Source: Hevea brasiliensis
Taxonomy: Eukaryota; Streptophyta; Magnoliopsida; Malpighiales; Euphorbiaceae
Direction: 5' to 3'
Length of the DNA: 64,000 nucleotides
Assembly: GCF_030052815.1 (NCBI RefSeq)
Contig: NC_079502.1
Coordinates: 37,626,050-37,690,049 of the forward strand
The translations under genes and the position numbers were made by a program. This document shows, one piece after another, positions 26,440 through 38,866 of the stretch; the first letter of the stretch is position 1, and the number at the start of each line of letters is the position of its first letter. Below the pieces are notes generated by a model that had not been told where the DNA came from, did not search any database, and saw only the letters and a program-made list of their open reading frames with translations.

Positions 26440-26520
26440 TATATATATAGCATTTCAAATTGTTATTGTGCACCACTGAGTAAATTTTACTCAGCGATAG
26501 CTTTTCATTGCCGTCGCAGG
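26440..26520 (+). promoter_or_regulatory. Predicted LTR core promoter, HP1 and HP2
   Basis: TATATATATA (26440-26449) is followed 26 bases later by HP1, CTGAGTAAATTTTACTCAG (26476-26494), a perfect 9-bp stem preceded by TGCACCA. HP2 then pairs GCGATAGC (26494-26501) with GCCGTCGC (26510-26517) with one wobble and one mismatch, followed by AGGTA. HP1 would lie near the 5' end of the genomic RNA; that is inference from the TATA spacing. Confidence 0.55.
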
Positions 26521-27121
26521 TAGACAGACTGATAGGGTAGCAGACTAGGCTGCTAGTACTACATTGGGAGATCATCGAGTATATTGAGTATACCACATTT
26601 TGCATTTTGTACTGTAATGTATGTTCACTGTATGTATATATTGTTCTTGGTTTTGAGCAGTTGTAAATTAAAATTGTACATTGAAGTTGTAAAGTAAATT
26701 ATGAGTTATTTTGGCTTGAAAAATTTGTACTGTATTTCTTTTATCTCAGTCTTTGAAAAATTATTGTGGATTTGAGTTGAAAAACATATTGTGTTGAATT
26801 ATGTTGGAGTTTGAGATTGAGAAAAATATTGAAGTTCTTTTTACAGGTTTTTGAAGAACAATTTTATCCAAAATACAGATGGCACTTTGCTAAAATATTT
26901 ATAGAAATTATTAATAGCCCAAGTGTGTTAGCTGTTTTACTTCAGTTCAAAAAGGTTTTTAACACCTGTAAATAGTGCTCACCACTATAAAAAGAAGTAA
27001 GAAAAGTTTTAAAATCCCTTATAGTGTATTTAATGGGTTATCAGTGGACGAAGTTGGTAATTCATTAGGTATACTACGGGATCATGTTATGCCTTACAGA
27101 GGGGTAGGGTGTGACAATGAT

Positions 27122-28020
27122 CCCCTTGTTACTGTGCCTGGGGAGCTAGCTATAGATGTCCCAATCTGGCCTCTCTGGCCCTGTGTCTGATCTTGTGAAC
27201 CAGAACCATTATGCTTCTTACTAGCAGTCGGTATACTTGACTACCCTAATCCAAATTCCCTCTTACGCTTCCTATCTTTCCTATTCTATTCACTTATTCT
27301 GACCCTTTCCACTTTCAGTGCGGCTTCAACTAATTTTGTGAAATCCGTAATCCCTAAGGCAGTGATCATTATTTTGATGTTGTCATTTAGCCCCTCTTCA
27401 AACCTTCTACACCTCTCTGCTTCTGTGGGGACTATCTCCCTCCCATATCTACTCAATCTCACAAATTCTCTCTCATATTCTGCTACAGTCAGTTGTCTTT
27501 GCCTCAAGCTAATAAACTCTCTTCTTTTCTCTTTTAGATATACACTACCCATATACTTCTTTCTAAACTCCGAGAGGAAGAAATCCCAGGTTATTTGTTC
27601 TGGCTGCACTTCACTGGACATTGTATCCCACCATTGATATGCATCGTCTTGCAGTAGAGATACAACAACTTCTAGTTTTTGCTCTGGGGTGCAGTGGAGT
27701 TTTTTTAAAACTCTTCTTATTCTATCCAACCAGTTCTCAGCTACAACAGAATCATTTTCTCTCTTGTCAAGAAAATCCACTGCTCCAAATTTCCTGAGTT
27801 TCTCCAAATGAGATTTTTGCTTTGGAAGTGGTGGTGGTGGTGGCATTATCCCTGCCATTTGTCTGAAAAATTCAGTCATTTGCTGAAACATAGACGGCGA
27901 AAGCTGTGCAGGCACCTCTGGTGCTGGTGGAGCAGGTTCTCCCCTGCCTTTAGTCTCAACTGCAGATGGAGCATGACTCTCCACTTCATCCTCAACTACC
28001 CTCTAAGACGTGGGGTCCAT
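27122..28020 (-). pseudogene. F internal 1: gag N-terminal part
   Basis: The frame begins at an ATG at 28020 (reverse strand) and meets a stop at codon 6 (28003-28005). It continues through a Pro-rich stretch and the gypsy Gag core (D-A-Y-Q-W-W-D and Y-E-R-E-F-V-R-L-S-R motifs), to another stop at 27286-27288 and a third at 27241-27243. The first two stops are also present in internal 2, so they predate the split of the two copies. At the third, internal 2 has CAG. The C-terminal half lies at 13822-14237. The long open stretch is 27286-27984, about 232 codons. Confidence 0.87.
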
Positions 28021-28130
28021 ATCCTAATCAAAATCGGAAAACCAAATAGATTTGCATTAGTGTTACCTCGACTCTTACAAATGCAATGCATGGTATGGAC
28101 TCTATGTAGACCGAAAAATGCCTCAACTAT

Positions 28131-28142
28131 GCTTTGATACCA
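28131..28142 (-). other. Primer-binding site of F internal 1
   Basis: On the minus strand this reads TGGTATCAAAGC, the initiator tRNA-Met PBS with one change (G to A at position 9). It lies 5 bases from the start of LTR2 at 28148. Confidence 0.8.
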
Positions 28143-28791
28143 CTAAATGTGACACCCCTTACCCGTCTACAGTGTAGCCGAGCAAGATATGCCACACAGT
28201 GTACCAGAACACCATATTTTATCTCAATTATTTTTATCCTTCTTTAATTTATTCTTCATGGTTATGAAGTGTACTTTGTGAAATTTAACTCATTTAAGTC
28301 ATTTATTGAAATTATAAATTCATTTGGCAGAATACCGGATAAAAATGAATAAAACAGCTCTTTAGAACCTGTGAAACACACTTCTAATACATTTTCCATC
28401 ATTCGTAAACTCCATTATATCAACATAATCTCAATATTTCTCAATCATTTCTCAAAAATTCTTCTATTTATCATTCAATCATTTCACATGGTAATCATGT
28501 ACAAATCATAAATAAATACTAAATTTTCATTTATAAACACAAATTACAAATATTTGTATTAATACCAAAATATATTACATGAGTTTCAACTATACATGAT
28601 AAAATAAAAGTTTAATTACAAAATATAAACAGCATAAAATACCAAAATGGGACCTAGTGTCCGACCAATACACTTTAGTCTGCGAGGTAACACAGACACT
28701 ATATAGACATGTATACAAGTCTCACCTTGTTTGTGGTCTGCTGGGCTCTCTGGCCAAATCTTCAGTATCTACGCGATGCAAAAGCGACGCG

Positions 28792-28808
28792 TTAAGCAAA
28801 AAGCTTAG
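28792..28808 (-). promoter_or_regulatory. LTR stem-loop HP1 (F LTR2)
   Basis: TTAAGC and GCTTAG pair (one wobble) around a 5-base loop, followed by TGGTGCC on this strand. LTR3 has a decayed version at about 43517-43532. Confidence 0.5.
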
Positions 28809-30987
28809 TGGTGCCAATAATAAAAGAAAATATAATATGCATGTAAAAGTAAAAAAATTTCCTAGTTATTGGGCTTATAATAAATAAATAATTACTAACT
28901 TATTGTTTAGTCGAAGGCTAATATTATGATATTAACTCTTTCTAGCATTTTCTTTATCATTTTCTTGATGATTTTGATCCTCTTTTTATTGTAATCATTC
29001 TTGTTCTTTATCTTAATATTTAATTTCCTTGCTTTCTTTAATAATCAATACAATTACATTTATACTTTTCCATGCCCAAGTAACCTATACAAATTGACCG
29101 GACTGGATAAATGGGTAAACTAGCACTGGGTACCGGGTACCTCAGGCCGTCACACCATCGGTCACAATATGTCTCCCGGTGTGCAGACAGAATGGCTAAT
29201 AATCCATAAAAGCAATAAGGCATAAAGTCAAGTATAACATCATAATTAGTATAGCCACAGGTTATCATATCATAGAATGGCATGTAGCCATGCGCAGTAC
29301 TGCTATCAGAACCCTATTGGCATGCCAACCTATCCAAACCAATCACACTAGGCCTACTAGGGCATATTACAAAGTTATTTCTTGAATATTTATACTTAAC
29401 ATGTAAGGTTACTATTCATTTAGTCATTTAAGTCAAAATATTAACTTTCTCATATATAATAGTTACATGAGCTTTAATCACATAGATTTACCACATTTTG
29501 GTTCCCAAAAATGTTGGCATTAGTTCCAATCCATATTTCTAACCAATGAAAAATAAATCAAAAATTTCAGTTTTGGGTGCTAGAGTTCACTATTCCATTA
29601 GGCCATTCGATAGTGAAAATTTGGGAAAGTGTTTTCAGTCAAAGTTGTTCTTTATTGTGTATAGTTATAATTCACTTTTTGAATCACCCCATTTGGAGTT
29701 TTCTAGCTCAAGTTATGGCTATTTCACCATAACTAGTTAGATTGCCTTCACCTAGAATTTCTGGGCAATTTTTGGTTCTGCCAGATTTGGTAGTTCAACT
29801 TTGGCTAGCAATTTCATTTAGTTAAGTCTAGAAATTGAGTTTTTGTTCTATATGAAAGTTGTTCTAATTTGCCTAAACTTTCCATTGATATAAATTTCTA
29901 GTCAATTGGACCTTTCTACAATGAGTTACGACCAAATGAATGAATACTGTTCATTTGGTCATTCTGCCTAGGCAGAATTGGTGCTACCCGGATTAGGTCA
30001 TTTTTTAGGGCATCACAAGTTTGTTTTCTAGACAGAGTTCCTTCATCAAAGTTGTGCCTTTATGTGTTAATTTCATTTCCAATTGGCCTTGCACCAATTG
30101 AACCTACATAACCCAAGTTATAGCTGCCCAAACACGCTAGACTTACATCTAGACCTGCAGGGCACTCAAGACAGCACACCCAACCTCAAATCCAAAGCTA
30201 CAATTCACTTCAATTCCTCATTATACTCAGCTAATTGGTCACTAATTAATCATTAGAACTCCACTTAACATTACAATATAATAATCCTCAATTCATCAGA
30301 AACCTTAATTAATCAAAGTCTCAATCTCATGTAACTCCTAAAATCCCCAACTCCAATCCATATATACACATCAATTGACATCAATGCACAAGTTTTATTG
30401 TAGGAAAATTATTAAAACCCTTCCCCTCTCTTGGCTGCCGAAATTTGAAGTTGTCCTATCATGCATATTTTTCTTCTTTTTCCACAATTTCTAGTTGATT
30501 TTTTGTATCCTAACATGAAAACAAGAAGAGAAAGAGAGAGAGATGGCACTAACCTTGACTTAGTCACTTTCCAAGACTTCAAAACTTCACTTTCTCCCTT
30601 TCTTTTTGCTGTCCAAAGCTTGCTCTAGGTGTGAGGATTAGTTTTTGTGAAGCAAGCTTAGGATTTTATGGTGATTTTTCAAGAGATTTTCTAATGAGAA
30701 GATTGAATGAAAATGGTGAAAAGTGAGAGAATGGAGTTCGGCTAGAGAAGAAGATAGGTAGTAGATTTATTTCTTTTCATTTTAACTCATTTATCTCTTT
30801 TTAATTCAGTTTTAAAGTGTGTGTTGCAAGGTGATTGGGTGGAAGTGGTTTAATGACATCATGTGATGCCAAAATTCAAATTTTCATCTATTTTCTTTTT
30901 TTTTCTTTTCTACTCATTTCCAATTCAATTTTTAGCAATATTTATTCATATTTTAGATCATAATAATTATTTACTTAATTGGACAAG

Positions 30988-33091
30988 TGAAGGAATGGAA
31001 GTGTGAAAAACACAGGTTTATACCATTGAATCCAAAAATTTTCACCTAGGGTCACATGCATCATGCAAGATTTAGTTTTATCTATTTGATTTCAATGATA
31101 AACAACATATTAAAACTCTTTTAATATGTTTTTGGATCTGTATTTTCCATTTAAGATTTTAAAATCCATTAGATTAATTTTAGAACCCTAGATTAAATCA
31201 AGAACGATTACACTAACCTCTTGATGCACTGCAGCATATCTGCGCCTTTGAGATTTGTCTTCAGGACACCAAATGTTGTCCCTCTAGCTTGTCCACACCA
31301 AGGACACCTATGGCAGCCCTTGAAAAACTTCTAAACCTTTTTTTATTAATTACAAATTCAAGTTCTACCTTTTAAGAGATTAGAGACGTAAACAGGACAC
31401 TAGAAATAATTTCTAGTGTTCTTAATTCAAGAGATTGATGGCTAATCTCTTTGAATTGATGAGAGATGAAGAAGAATAGATGGAGTGCCTCAAAATGGTG
31501 TGACAAAGGAGAGGAGTGGCTGCTGGTTGTTTTTCTTTTTCATAACAACACTTATATAGCTAGGTTAACACATTAAACCCATGCCACATGTCATCCTTTG
31601 ATTAGCTCTAGGTTTAAGTGACACAATCACATTGTGCCAAGTGTCAAACCTATATTTAATCTTGATTTTAATCATCTTACATGATTAAAAAACATTTGGC
31701 AAGCTTATGTGTAATCTCATGTGTCACCATCTCATGGTACCACGTGTCACACTGTGAAATGACCAAAATGCCCCTGTGTCTTAATTTTGAGTTCTTAATC
31801 CAAAATAATTATTTTTCTTCTTCTAATTTATATCAAATGTAAATTAATTAATTAATCTATATAAATTAATTTCTCATTAACTAAATTCATATTTAAACAC
31901 TTTAAATATAAATTTAACTTATACTATACATCCAATAATCTAGATTTGGTTTCAAGTCATGCTAGGGACTTTACAATTTAATTACAAACCAAACATATTT
32001 AATTAATCAATTAAACTATTTAATTAATTAATTAAATCATATTTAAATAGGTGATAACTTGTGTATGTGCGTGACTTACTAGGCTCATCACTAATTGGCA
32101 ATGAGACATGATATCAACTCTTAATATCATCAGAACTCTTTCTTACCATAAATGATTTCTCTAAATCATTTTATGAACCTCATAGGCCATGGTTAACACC
32201 TAGCATAGCATGCCATGACCACCCAATTAGTAATAAGGTTTACCTTAAATGAACCTATAATCATATGTTATCATGCACTAGAATCTCTCTGTTACAAAAT
32301 TCCAACTCAAGTTGGAGTCATGATTTATGTCAAACTCCATTTGCTATGAATATTATGTTCTCTTTTAATTCCAGTTCTTGATTAAAAATATTTTCTCATC
32401 AGAAACCCTTTTTTGAATAAATCTATCTGTCCTGGCCAGGAACTTGAAATATCAAGAACAATTAAATGAACATAGGATTTTATCTTTATTTACTTAGAGG
32501 AACAGATTCCATCTTGATCATCAAGTACCTCCATATATAACTAGTAGGAGCCAACAGATGCCCATATACCCATACATAGTACAAGTATGAAAGCAGTATC
32601 AAACTCAAACTACCTATATACAAGATAACTGTGCTATCTCAGGTCTAAAGATTATATGCACTGATATGATTTATGACAAAACATTGACAAGAGTAAACTC
32701 CATGTGCTTGTCATAAGCGTCACTGGTTCGGCCTACTTATCATTTATAAGTGCCCATCATGCTTGTCATATGGCATGAGACTCACCATTCCATCTTATTT
32801 ATATCTCATATAAATAACTTGGTAACAAATATGAATACAATCTTTCTGGATAAGTCATGTCCTTATTATGAAGTATCCTCGATTGTGAACCTATTTATGA
32901 TACTTTGTGCTAGAAATATTGTCACTCATATTCTTAACAACTTAAGAATAATATTTCTAACAAAAAATCAATGGACCTTTTCTATTACACATAAATATAT
33001 TATGTAAACGGAAAAGTGGAAATGCCTTTTATTAATAAAAATATGTACAAGATACATTCTAAATGATATGCTATAGGGCATACTACTAACA
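30988..33091 (-). mobile_element. Copia G 3' LTR
   Basis: The LTR runs from TGAAGG to CTAACA, 2,104 bp. It adjoins the PPT at 33092. On the plus strand it contains an 85-codon frame at 32750-33007 that is antisense to the element and not regarded as a gene. Confidence 0.94.
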
Positions 33092-33106
33092 ATCTCCCAC
33101 TAGCAC
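33092..33106 (-). other. Polypurine tract of copia G
   Basis: On the minus strand this reads AGTGGGAGAT directly before the LTR end TGTTAG, the usual copia PPT form. Confidence 0.85.
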
Positions 33107-33109
33107 TAG

Positions 33110-36100
33110 AGCCATTCATTACAATATCTTAGACCTATCTTCTCAATATGTCGATCTAACTGAGTCTGTGACATAGGCTTAGTGAATGGATCAGCTGGAT
33201 TTTCAGCTGATGCTATTTTCTGCATGGCTACATCGCCTCGCCCAACTATTTCTCTGATAATGTGGTAGTGCCTTTCTATGTGTTTGGATTTTTGGTGAGA
33301 CCTTGGTTCCTTAGCCTTATGACTGCTCCATTGTTGTCACAGTGTAGTGGAACTGCTGACTCAATGGAAGAAACTACTGTAAGTTCTGTCACGAACTTCT
33401 TTATCCAAAGCGACTTCCTTTGCGGCATCGATGCGACAATATACTCGACCTCTGTAGTGGAATCTGCGATCGTGCTCTGTTGGAACTCTTCCAAGATCGC
33501 ACCTCCATTATAAATGAACACATATCCAGAGGTAGACTTTCTATCATCGATATCTGATTGGAAATCAGAATCAGTATAACCATCCAATTGCAAGTCTCCA
33601 CCTCCATAAATCAAGAATAAATCCTTAGTTCTTCTCAAGTACTTAAGGATATTCTTGACAGCTATCCAGTGTTCCAAACCTGGATTGGATTGATACCTGC
33701 TAGTCAAACTAACAGCATATGCGATATCTGGCCTAGTACACAACATTGCATACATTAAACTTCCAATAGCCAAAGCATATGGAATCCTGGCCATCTTATC
33801 TCTTTGTTTAGGTGTCTTTGGAGACATTTCTTTAGAAAGGTGTATACCATGTCTCACTGGTAACAAGCCTCTCTTGGAATCAAGCATGTTAAACCTCTTT
33901 AACACCTTTTCCAAGTATAGACTTTGGGATAAACCAATTATTCTTTTCGCTCTATCTCTATATATGCAAATCCCAAGAATATAGGTTGCCTCCCCTAAGT
34001 CTTTCATGGAGAATGTATTTGACAACCATACCTTTATAGTTGTCAACATACCTGTGTCATTACCCATCAACAGTATGTCATCCACATATAAGATAAGGAA
34101 AGTGATAGCACTGTCACTAACCTTCTTATATACACATGGCTCATCCTCATTTTTGATAGCACTGTCACTAACCTTCTTATATACAAGAGTAAACTCCATG
34201 TGCTTGTTTCAACCCATAAATGGATCGCTTTAGCTTGCATACCTTGGAACCATCTTGGGATTCAAAACCTCTAGGTTGTTCCATGAAAATGTTTTCTTCA
34301 ATGTATCCATTGAGAAAAGCTGTTTTGACATCCATTTGCCAAATCTCATAATCATAGTATGCAGCTATTGCTAATAAAATCCTAATTGATTTAAGCATGG
34401 CAACAGGCGAGAAAATCTCCTCATAGTCGAGTCCTTGCCTTTGGCGATACCCTTTCGCTACTAGCCTTGCCTTATAGGTCTCTACCTTTCCATCAGAACC
34501 AATTTTCTTCTTGAAAACCCATTTGTTCCCTATAGGTACAACACCTTCAGGTGGGTCAACAAGATCCAAACTTGATTCTTATACAAGGAATTAATCTCGG
34601 ATTTCATAGCATCAATCCATTTTGAAGAGTCTATATCTGATATAGCTTCTTCATAGGTAAGTGGATCATCTCCATGATCTACTTCTTCATGAATAGACAA
34701 CTCTTGTTCTTCTTCATAAAGGAAACCATATCTCACTGGTGGGCGAGATACCCTGGTTGATCTACGAGAAATAACAGTAGATGTTTCATCAATAAGTATA
34801 GGTTGACTAGATGGATCTATATCCATTTGATCTGTTGGTTGGTCAAAATTCTCCAATTCTAACTCTATTTGCCTTCCTTTGCCTCCTTCCTGAACAAACT
34901 GTTGTTCAAGAAATGTGGCATCTCTACTTATCACAACCTTTTGTGAAGTAGGAAAATAAAAATAATATCCAAAACTATCTTTTGGATATCCAACAAATCG
35001 ACCTTTTTCTGATCTGGTCTCCAATTTATCAGTGCTCAGCTTTTTGATATAAGCTGGACAACCCGAAATCTTAACATGCTTAAGACTTGGTTTTCTTCCA
35101 TGTCATATCTCATAAGGTGTGGAAGAAACTGATTTTGATGGAATCCTATTTAGAATATACAAAGCTGATTCTAATGCAAATCCCCAAAAGAAGATTGGCA
35201 TATCAGTATAGCTCATCATACTACGTACCATATCCAATAGGGTACTATTTCTCCTTTCAGATACACCATTCAGCTATGGAGTTCCTGGAGGAGTCAGCTG
35301 AGAAACAATGCCATGCTGTCTTAAGTATTCATTAATTCCAGTACTCAAATATTCACCTCCACGATCTGATCGAAGAGCTTTAATACTCTTTCCTGTTTGA
35401 TTTTCTACTTCATTTTTAAATTCTTTAAACTTTTCAAAGGATTCATGTTTGTATTTCATCAAATACAAATACCCAAATCTTGATTTATCATTAGTAAAGG
35501 TAATAAAATAATGAAAGCCCCCTCTAGCCATTTCTTTAAATGGACCACATACATCACTATGTATTAGTTCCAAAATATTTTCAGCTCTTAGCCCTTGTCC
35601 AACAAAGGGTGATCTTGTCATTTTGCCCTGAAGATAAGATTCACAAGTTGGAGTAGGCTCAGAACCCAATAAGGATAGAATCCCCATTTTCTCAAGTTTT
35701 GCAATCCTATCTTCTACAACATGACATAACCTTAAGTGCCAAATATATTTTGAACTTGGGTTGGTATTCACCATGGCATTGCATTCTTTTAGATCACTTG
35801 CATTCAATTTGTGTTTGTCATTATTATCCAAATAATAAAGAACATCATTCATATAACTCGAACCAACATATTTATTTCCAAAATAAATATTGCAAACATC
35901 ATCTGTGAACTGAAATTCATTGCCATTTCTAGTCAAACTAGATTTAGAAATGATGTTCTTAAAAGCATCAGGTACATATAAAATATTATCCAAACACAAA
36001 ACATGTCCAAACATGTAAAAAGATTTAGATCCTATGGCTAAAGCTTCAACAGTTGAGCCATTGCCAATCCGGACTCTAATATCTTGAGAAAGCAAGTTGC

Positions 36101-37082
36101 TACTATTTGTTAGTTCCTGCATATCATTAGAGATGTGAGAACTGGCACTAGTATCGAAAACCCAAGCTGTAGATGAACTATGAGTATCATCAGAATCTAA
36201 ATAACAAGCTATGGACATACCTTCCGAAGGTATATCCTTCTTGTCCTTCAGAGAAGCAAGATACTCTGGGCAGTTCCTTTTCCAGTGCCCATCCTTTTGG
36301 CAGTGGAAACACTTTCCTTTGCCTCCATCAGCTTTAGTCTTCCTTTTTTGTTTAGCTATTTTTTTGGAAGGACCAAGAATTTGAGGTTTTTTTTTCTTAT
36401 TGCCCTTTTTCTTGTTGGATTTTCCAGCAGAAGAAGATGCAATCAAAGCTACCTCTTTTCCTTTATTGCCCGGCATATTCTTTTGGGCAATAACCAGCAT
36501 GTTGAGTAAACTAGCTAACGTGCATTCCTCTTTAGTCATATGGAAATTTGTCACAAAATTCCCAAAAGACTAAGGAAGGGACTGAAGGATCAAATCCGAC
36601 TATAGTTGGAAATCCATGTTGAAGTCAAGATGTTCCAACTGCTCAATCAGCCAAATCATCTTGTGGACATGATCCCCAACATTCTGTCCCTCAGACATCC
36701 TCATACGGAATAGCTGTCTAGATATCTCATACCTAGCATTCCCGCTGTGCTCACCATACAATTCTTGTAGGTGAAGGAGGATCTCACTCGCACTCAACAT
36801 GTTCTCATGCTACTTTTGTAACTCATTACTCATGGAAACAAGCATGTAACACTTAGCTCTCATATCATGCTCCTTCCACTTATCCAAAGTTTCATGTTCC
36901 TTTTGTGTGGCCTCTGGAGGTAAGGGACCAGGAACATTTGAATCTAAAACATATCCTATATGTTCAAGGTTCAGGATAAGTTTCAAATTTCTTAGCCAAT
37001 CAGACAGATTAGGTCCTGTCGACCTATTGCAATCAAGTATGCTTGCAAGGATATTGGATGGTTGTGGTTATTCTGTGCTCAT
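33110..37082 (-). pseudogene. Copia G gag-pol polyprotein, broken
   Basis: One frame runs from an ATG at 37082. Domains in order are: UBN2-type Gag (about residues 20-170); CCHC knuckle CFHCQKDGHWKRNC (36270-36311); aspartic protease; GAG-pre-integrase zinc domain; integrase core with HSDVCGP and LRSDRGGEY; RT with YVDD (34077-34088); and RNase H with YTDSD and HCDNNGA. Stops lie at 37068-37070, 36810-36812, 36600-36602, 36570-36572, 35274-35276 and 35103-35105, with frameshifts near 34567 and 33320. Protease reads DTSAS where DSGAS or DTGAS is expected. The integrase zinc site has Tyr for the last Cys (CESY). About 20 RT codons before the YVDD block are replaced by a patch (34182-34206). It cannot give functional products. 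Confidence 0.92.
34103..34185 (-). repeat. 51-bp offset duplication in copia RT
   Basis: A 32-base sequence occurs at 34103-34134 and again at 34154-34185, giving the peptide VYKKVSDSAI twice in frame, 17 codons apart. It lies next to the LTR-derived patch and probably arose in the same event. Confidence 0.92.
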
Positions 37083-38851
37083 TTTTATCAAAAAATTAAC
37101 TGCAGAAAATAACCAGATTAATTATTAAATGTATCATGTAATTAACCAAAATGATTATGGTCTTTTAATCAAATTGGTCCTCCCACTAACTTAGCGAATC
37201 CTACACTTCTAAAGTAGAAAACAGAAATCCTAGTTGGATGGATTTCTAGTGGGTGATTGAATTCTTATAATTCTATTGATCATCCTTAGATACATCCATT
37301 GTTGGAATTATAATAAACTATAAGTGAGCAACTCCTTGCCCATCACATCTCATGTGAGGTTCAATTCTTTACCTAGCCCCTAATGCTCAAAATCTCAGGT
37401 ACATCCATTATTGACTTATCTTGCATTAGTAAAGTTGATCCCATTGAGCCAATAATTATGCAAATAATTTTAATGTCCTCAGGTACATCCAATATTGGCC
37501 ACCAAACTATTTACATATTTACAACATCTCATGCTTAACAATTATTCTTAAGAAAATATCTTAAATTAATTGCATCTTATGCAACTATTTAAAATTTCTT
37601 AAAATAATTGCCCCAATGGAGGGCCTATGTTATAATTACTTTAATTATAACATTTCCAACTTAATCATTTGTTTGGAAGATTTTATGGTCATTCTAATTA
37701 CTATTAAGGTCTCACTTTGCACAATATCCAATTAGCATGCATATATCACATAATAGCATACATTCCCATACATCTCATGCATTCATGGATAAGCAATAAA
37801 TATGGTATGATCATGGACTTTCTAAGGGATTCAATTCTGAGCCACTAAGAATTGAATCAGGGCATTCCTAGGTGCATTTCATTCATTCATTTTACAAGAG
37901 TTGCTAAAGGAGTACATAATCAACACTTGATCTTAAATTCCTCCCACTGGTCCCACCAATGCTCTTGACCTCCATGAACTTCTTGCAATCCAATATTACA
38001 TAGTAATCCTTGGCATACCAAGGCGAATTTACAAGAACTTAAATAAATGAAATTACAACCGAAAAATTATTACAAACTTAATAATATATGCCCAAAATAA
38101 ATTAAAATAAATTAATTAATTTACAATCCCAAAGAAACATAAAAGAAATAAATCCAATCGCATTGGTCTTTTATAGTCCATGATCATCCATCATGCATAT
38201 CACTATTTAACAATTAAATAAAATATACAAACTTAAATTAAATTGAATATCTCATATTCAACTTAAAAATCTAGATTTAAATATGATTCAAATAAATTTA
38301 AAAATTCAGATTTGAATCTCATTCAAACAAATTTAAAAATTCAGATTTGAATCACATTCAAACAACTTTAAAAATTCAGATTTGAATCACATTCAAACAT
38401 TTTTTAAAAAATCAGAATTGAATCACATTCAAACATTTTTAAAAAATCATATCTGAATTTTATTCAATCAATTTTAAAAAATCAGATTTAAAAATGATTC
38501 AAACAACTTTAAAAATTTAGATTTGAATCACATTCAAACAACTTTTAAAATTCATATTTGAATCACATTCAAACAATTTTTAAAATTCTGATTTGAATCA
38601 TAATTTAATTGTGTGATAAAAATTCTAATTAAAAAATTTAATTAGACATAAAATGGATCTTAGATCATACAACAATTGCACAATCACCATCCATTTACCT
38701 TTGCACACCATTGTGGTGCATCAACCATGCACACCATGGTGTTCATCATTTGTGCCGCCACCTTGGCTTTGCAACCAGCAATGAACTTTTGATCTCATGA
38801 TCAAACACACAATTAAATCATATAAACATCAATCTAAATGGCAAATACAGT
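37083..38851 (-). mobile_element. Copia G 5' leader, non-coding
   Basis: About 1.8 kb lies between PBS and gag ATG. No coding potential is visible. It contains three dispersed copies of a motif near GGTACATCCATTATTGG (about 37287, 37397, 37481) and the 35-bp repeat array at 38270-38600. A long structured leader is common in plant copia elements. Confidence 0.8.
38270..38600. repeat. 35-bp tandem array in copia leader
   Basis: About nine imperfect units each contain ATTTGAATCACATTCAAAC and an A-rich part (TTTAAAAATTC). Element M has at least two at 1-85. Units vary by small changes. Confidence 0.9.
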
Positions 38852-38864
38852 GGCTCTGATACCA
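38852..38864 (-). other. Primer-binding site of copia G
   Basis: On the minus strand this is TGGTATCAGAGCC, matching initiator tRNA-Met, two bases from the 5' LTR. Confidence 0.92.
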
Positions 38865-38866
38865 AT

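Larger units (their letters stand above)
14238..27116 (+). mobile_element. Gypsy element D, gag-only, plus strand
   Basis: The outer ends TGTAACACC and GGTGTGACA are flanked by ATGAT (14233-14237 and 27117-27121), interrupting the gag of F internal 1. The order is full LTR (14238-18367), truncated second LTR (18368-20558), PBS, broken gag, about 1 kb of non-coding DNA, PPT, and 3' LTR (23084-27116). Protease, RT, RNase H and integrase are absent, so it is non-autonomous. The long LTRs, tRNA-iMet primer and CCHC Gag would fit a Tekay/Del-like chromovirus, but without an integrase or chromodomain that placement is inferred. Confidence 0.88.
23084..27116 (+). mobile_element. D 3' LTR
   Basis: A 4,033-bp LTR begins TGTAACACCCTTATG and ends GGGTGTGACA, followed by the target duplication ATGAT. 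It includes three 81-bp repeats (25462-25704), four GGTGAGTGTG words, 47-bp repeats, a TATA box and stem-loops HP1 and HP2. Several short frames inside are not genes. Confidence 0.92.

Noticed and set aside
27338..27637. Plus-strand frames of about 99 codons at 27338 and 42037
   Set aside because: They are exact antisense shadows of the F gag copies, which explains their similarity.
13164..33007. An 85-codon plus-strand frame kept in three copia LTRs (13164, 32750, 40630)
   Set aside because: It is antisense to the element, the copies are related simply as LTRs, and most differences between copies change the amino acid. There is no sign of selection for protein.
38270..38600. Possible CRISPR-like array (regular 35-bp spacing)
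   Set aside because: The units are contiguous tandem repeats without spacers, within a copia leader of a plant genome.
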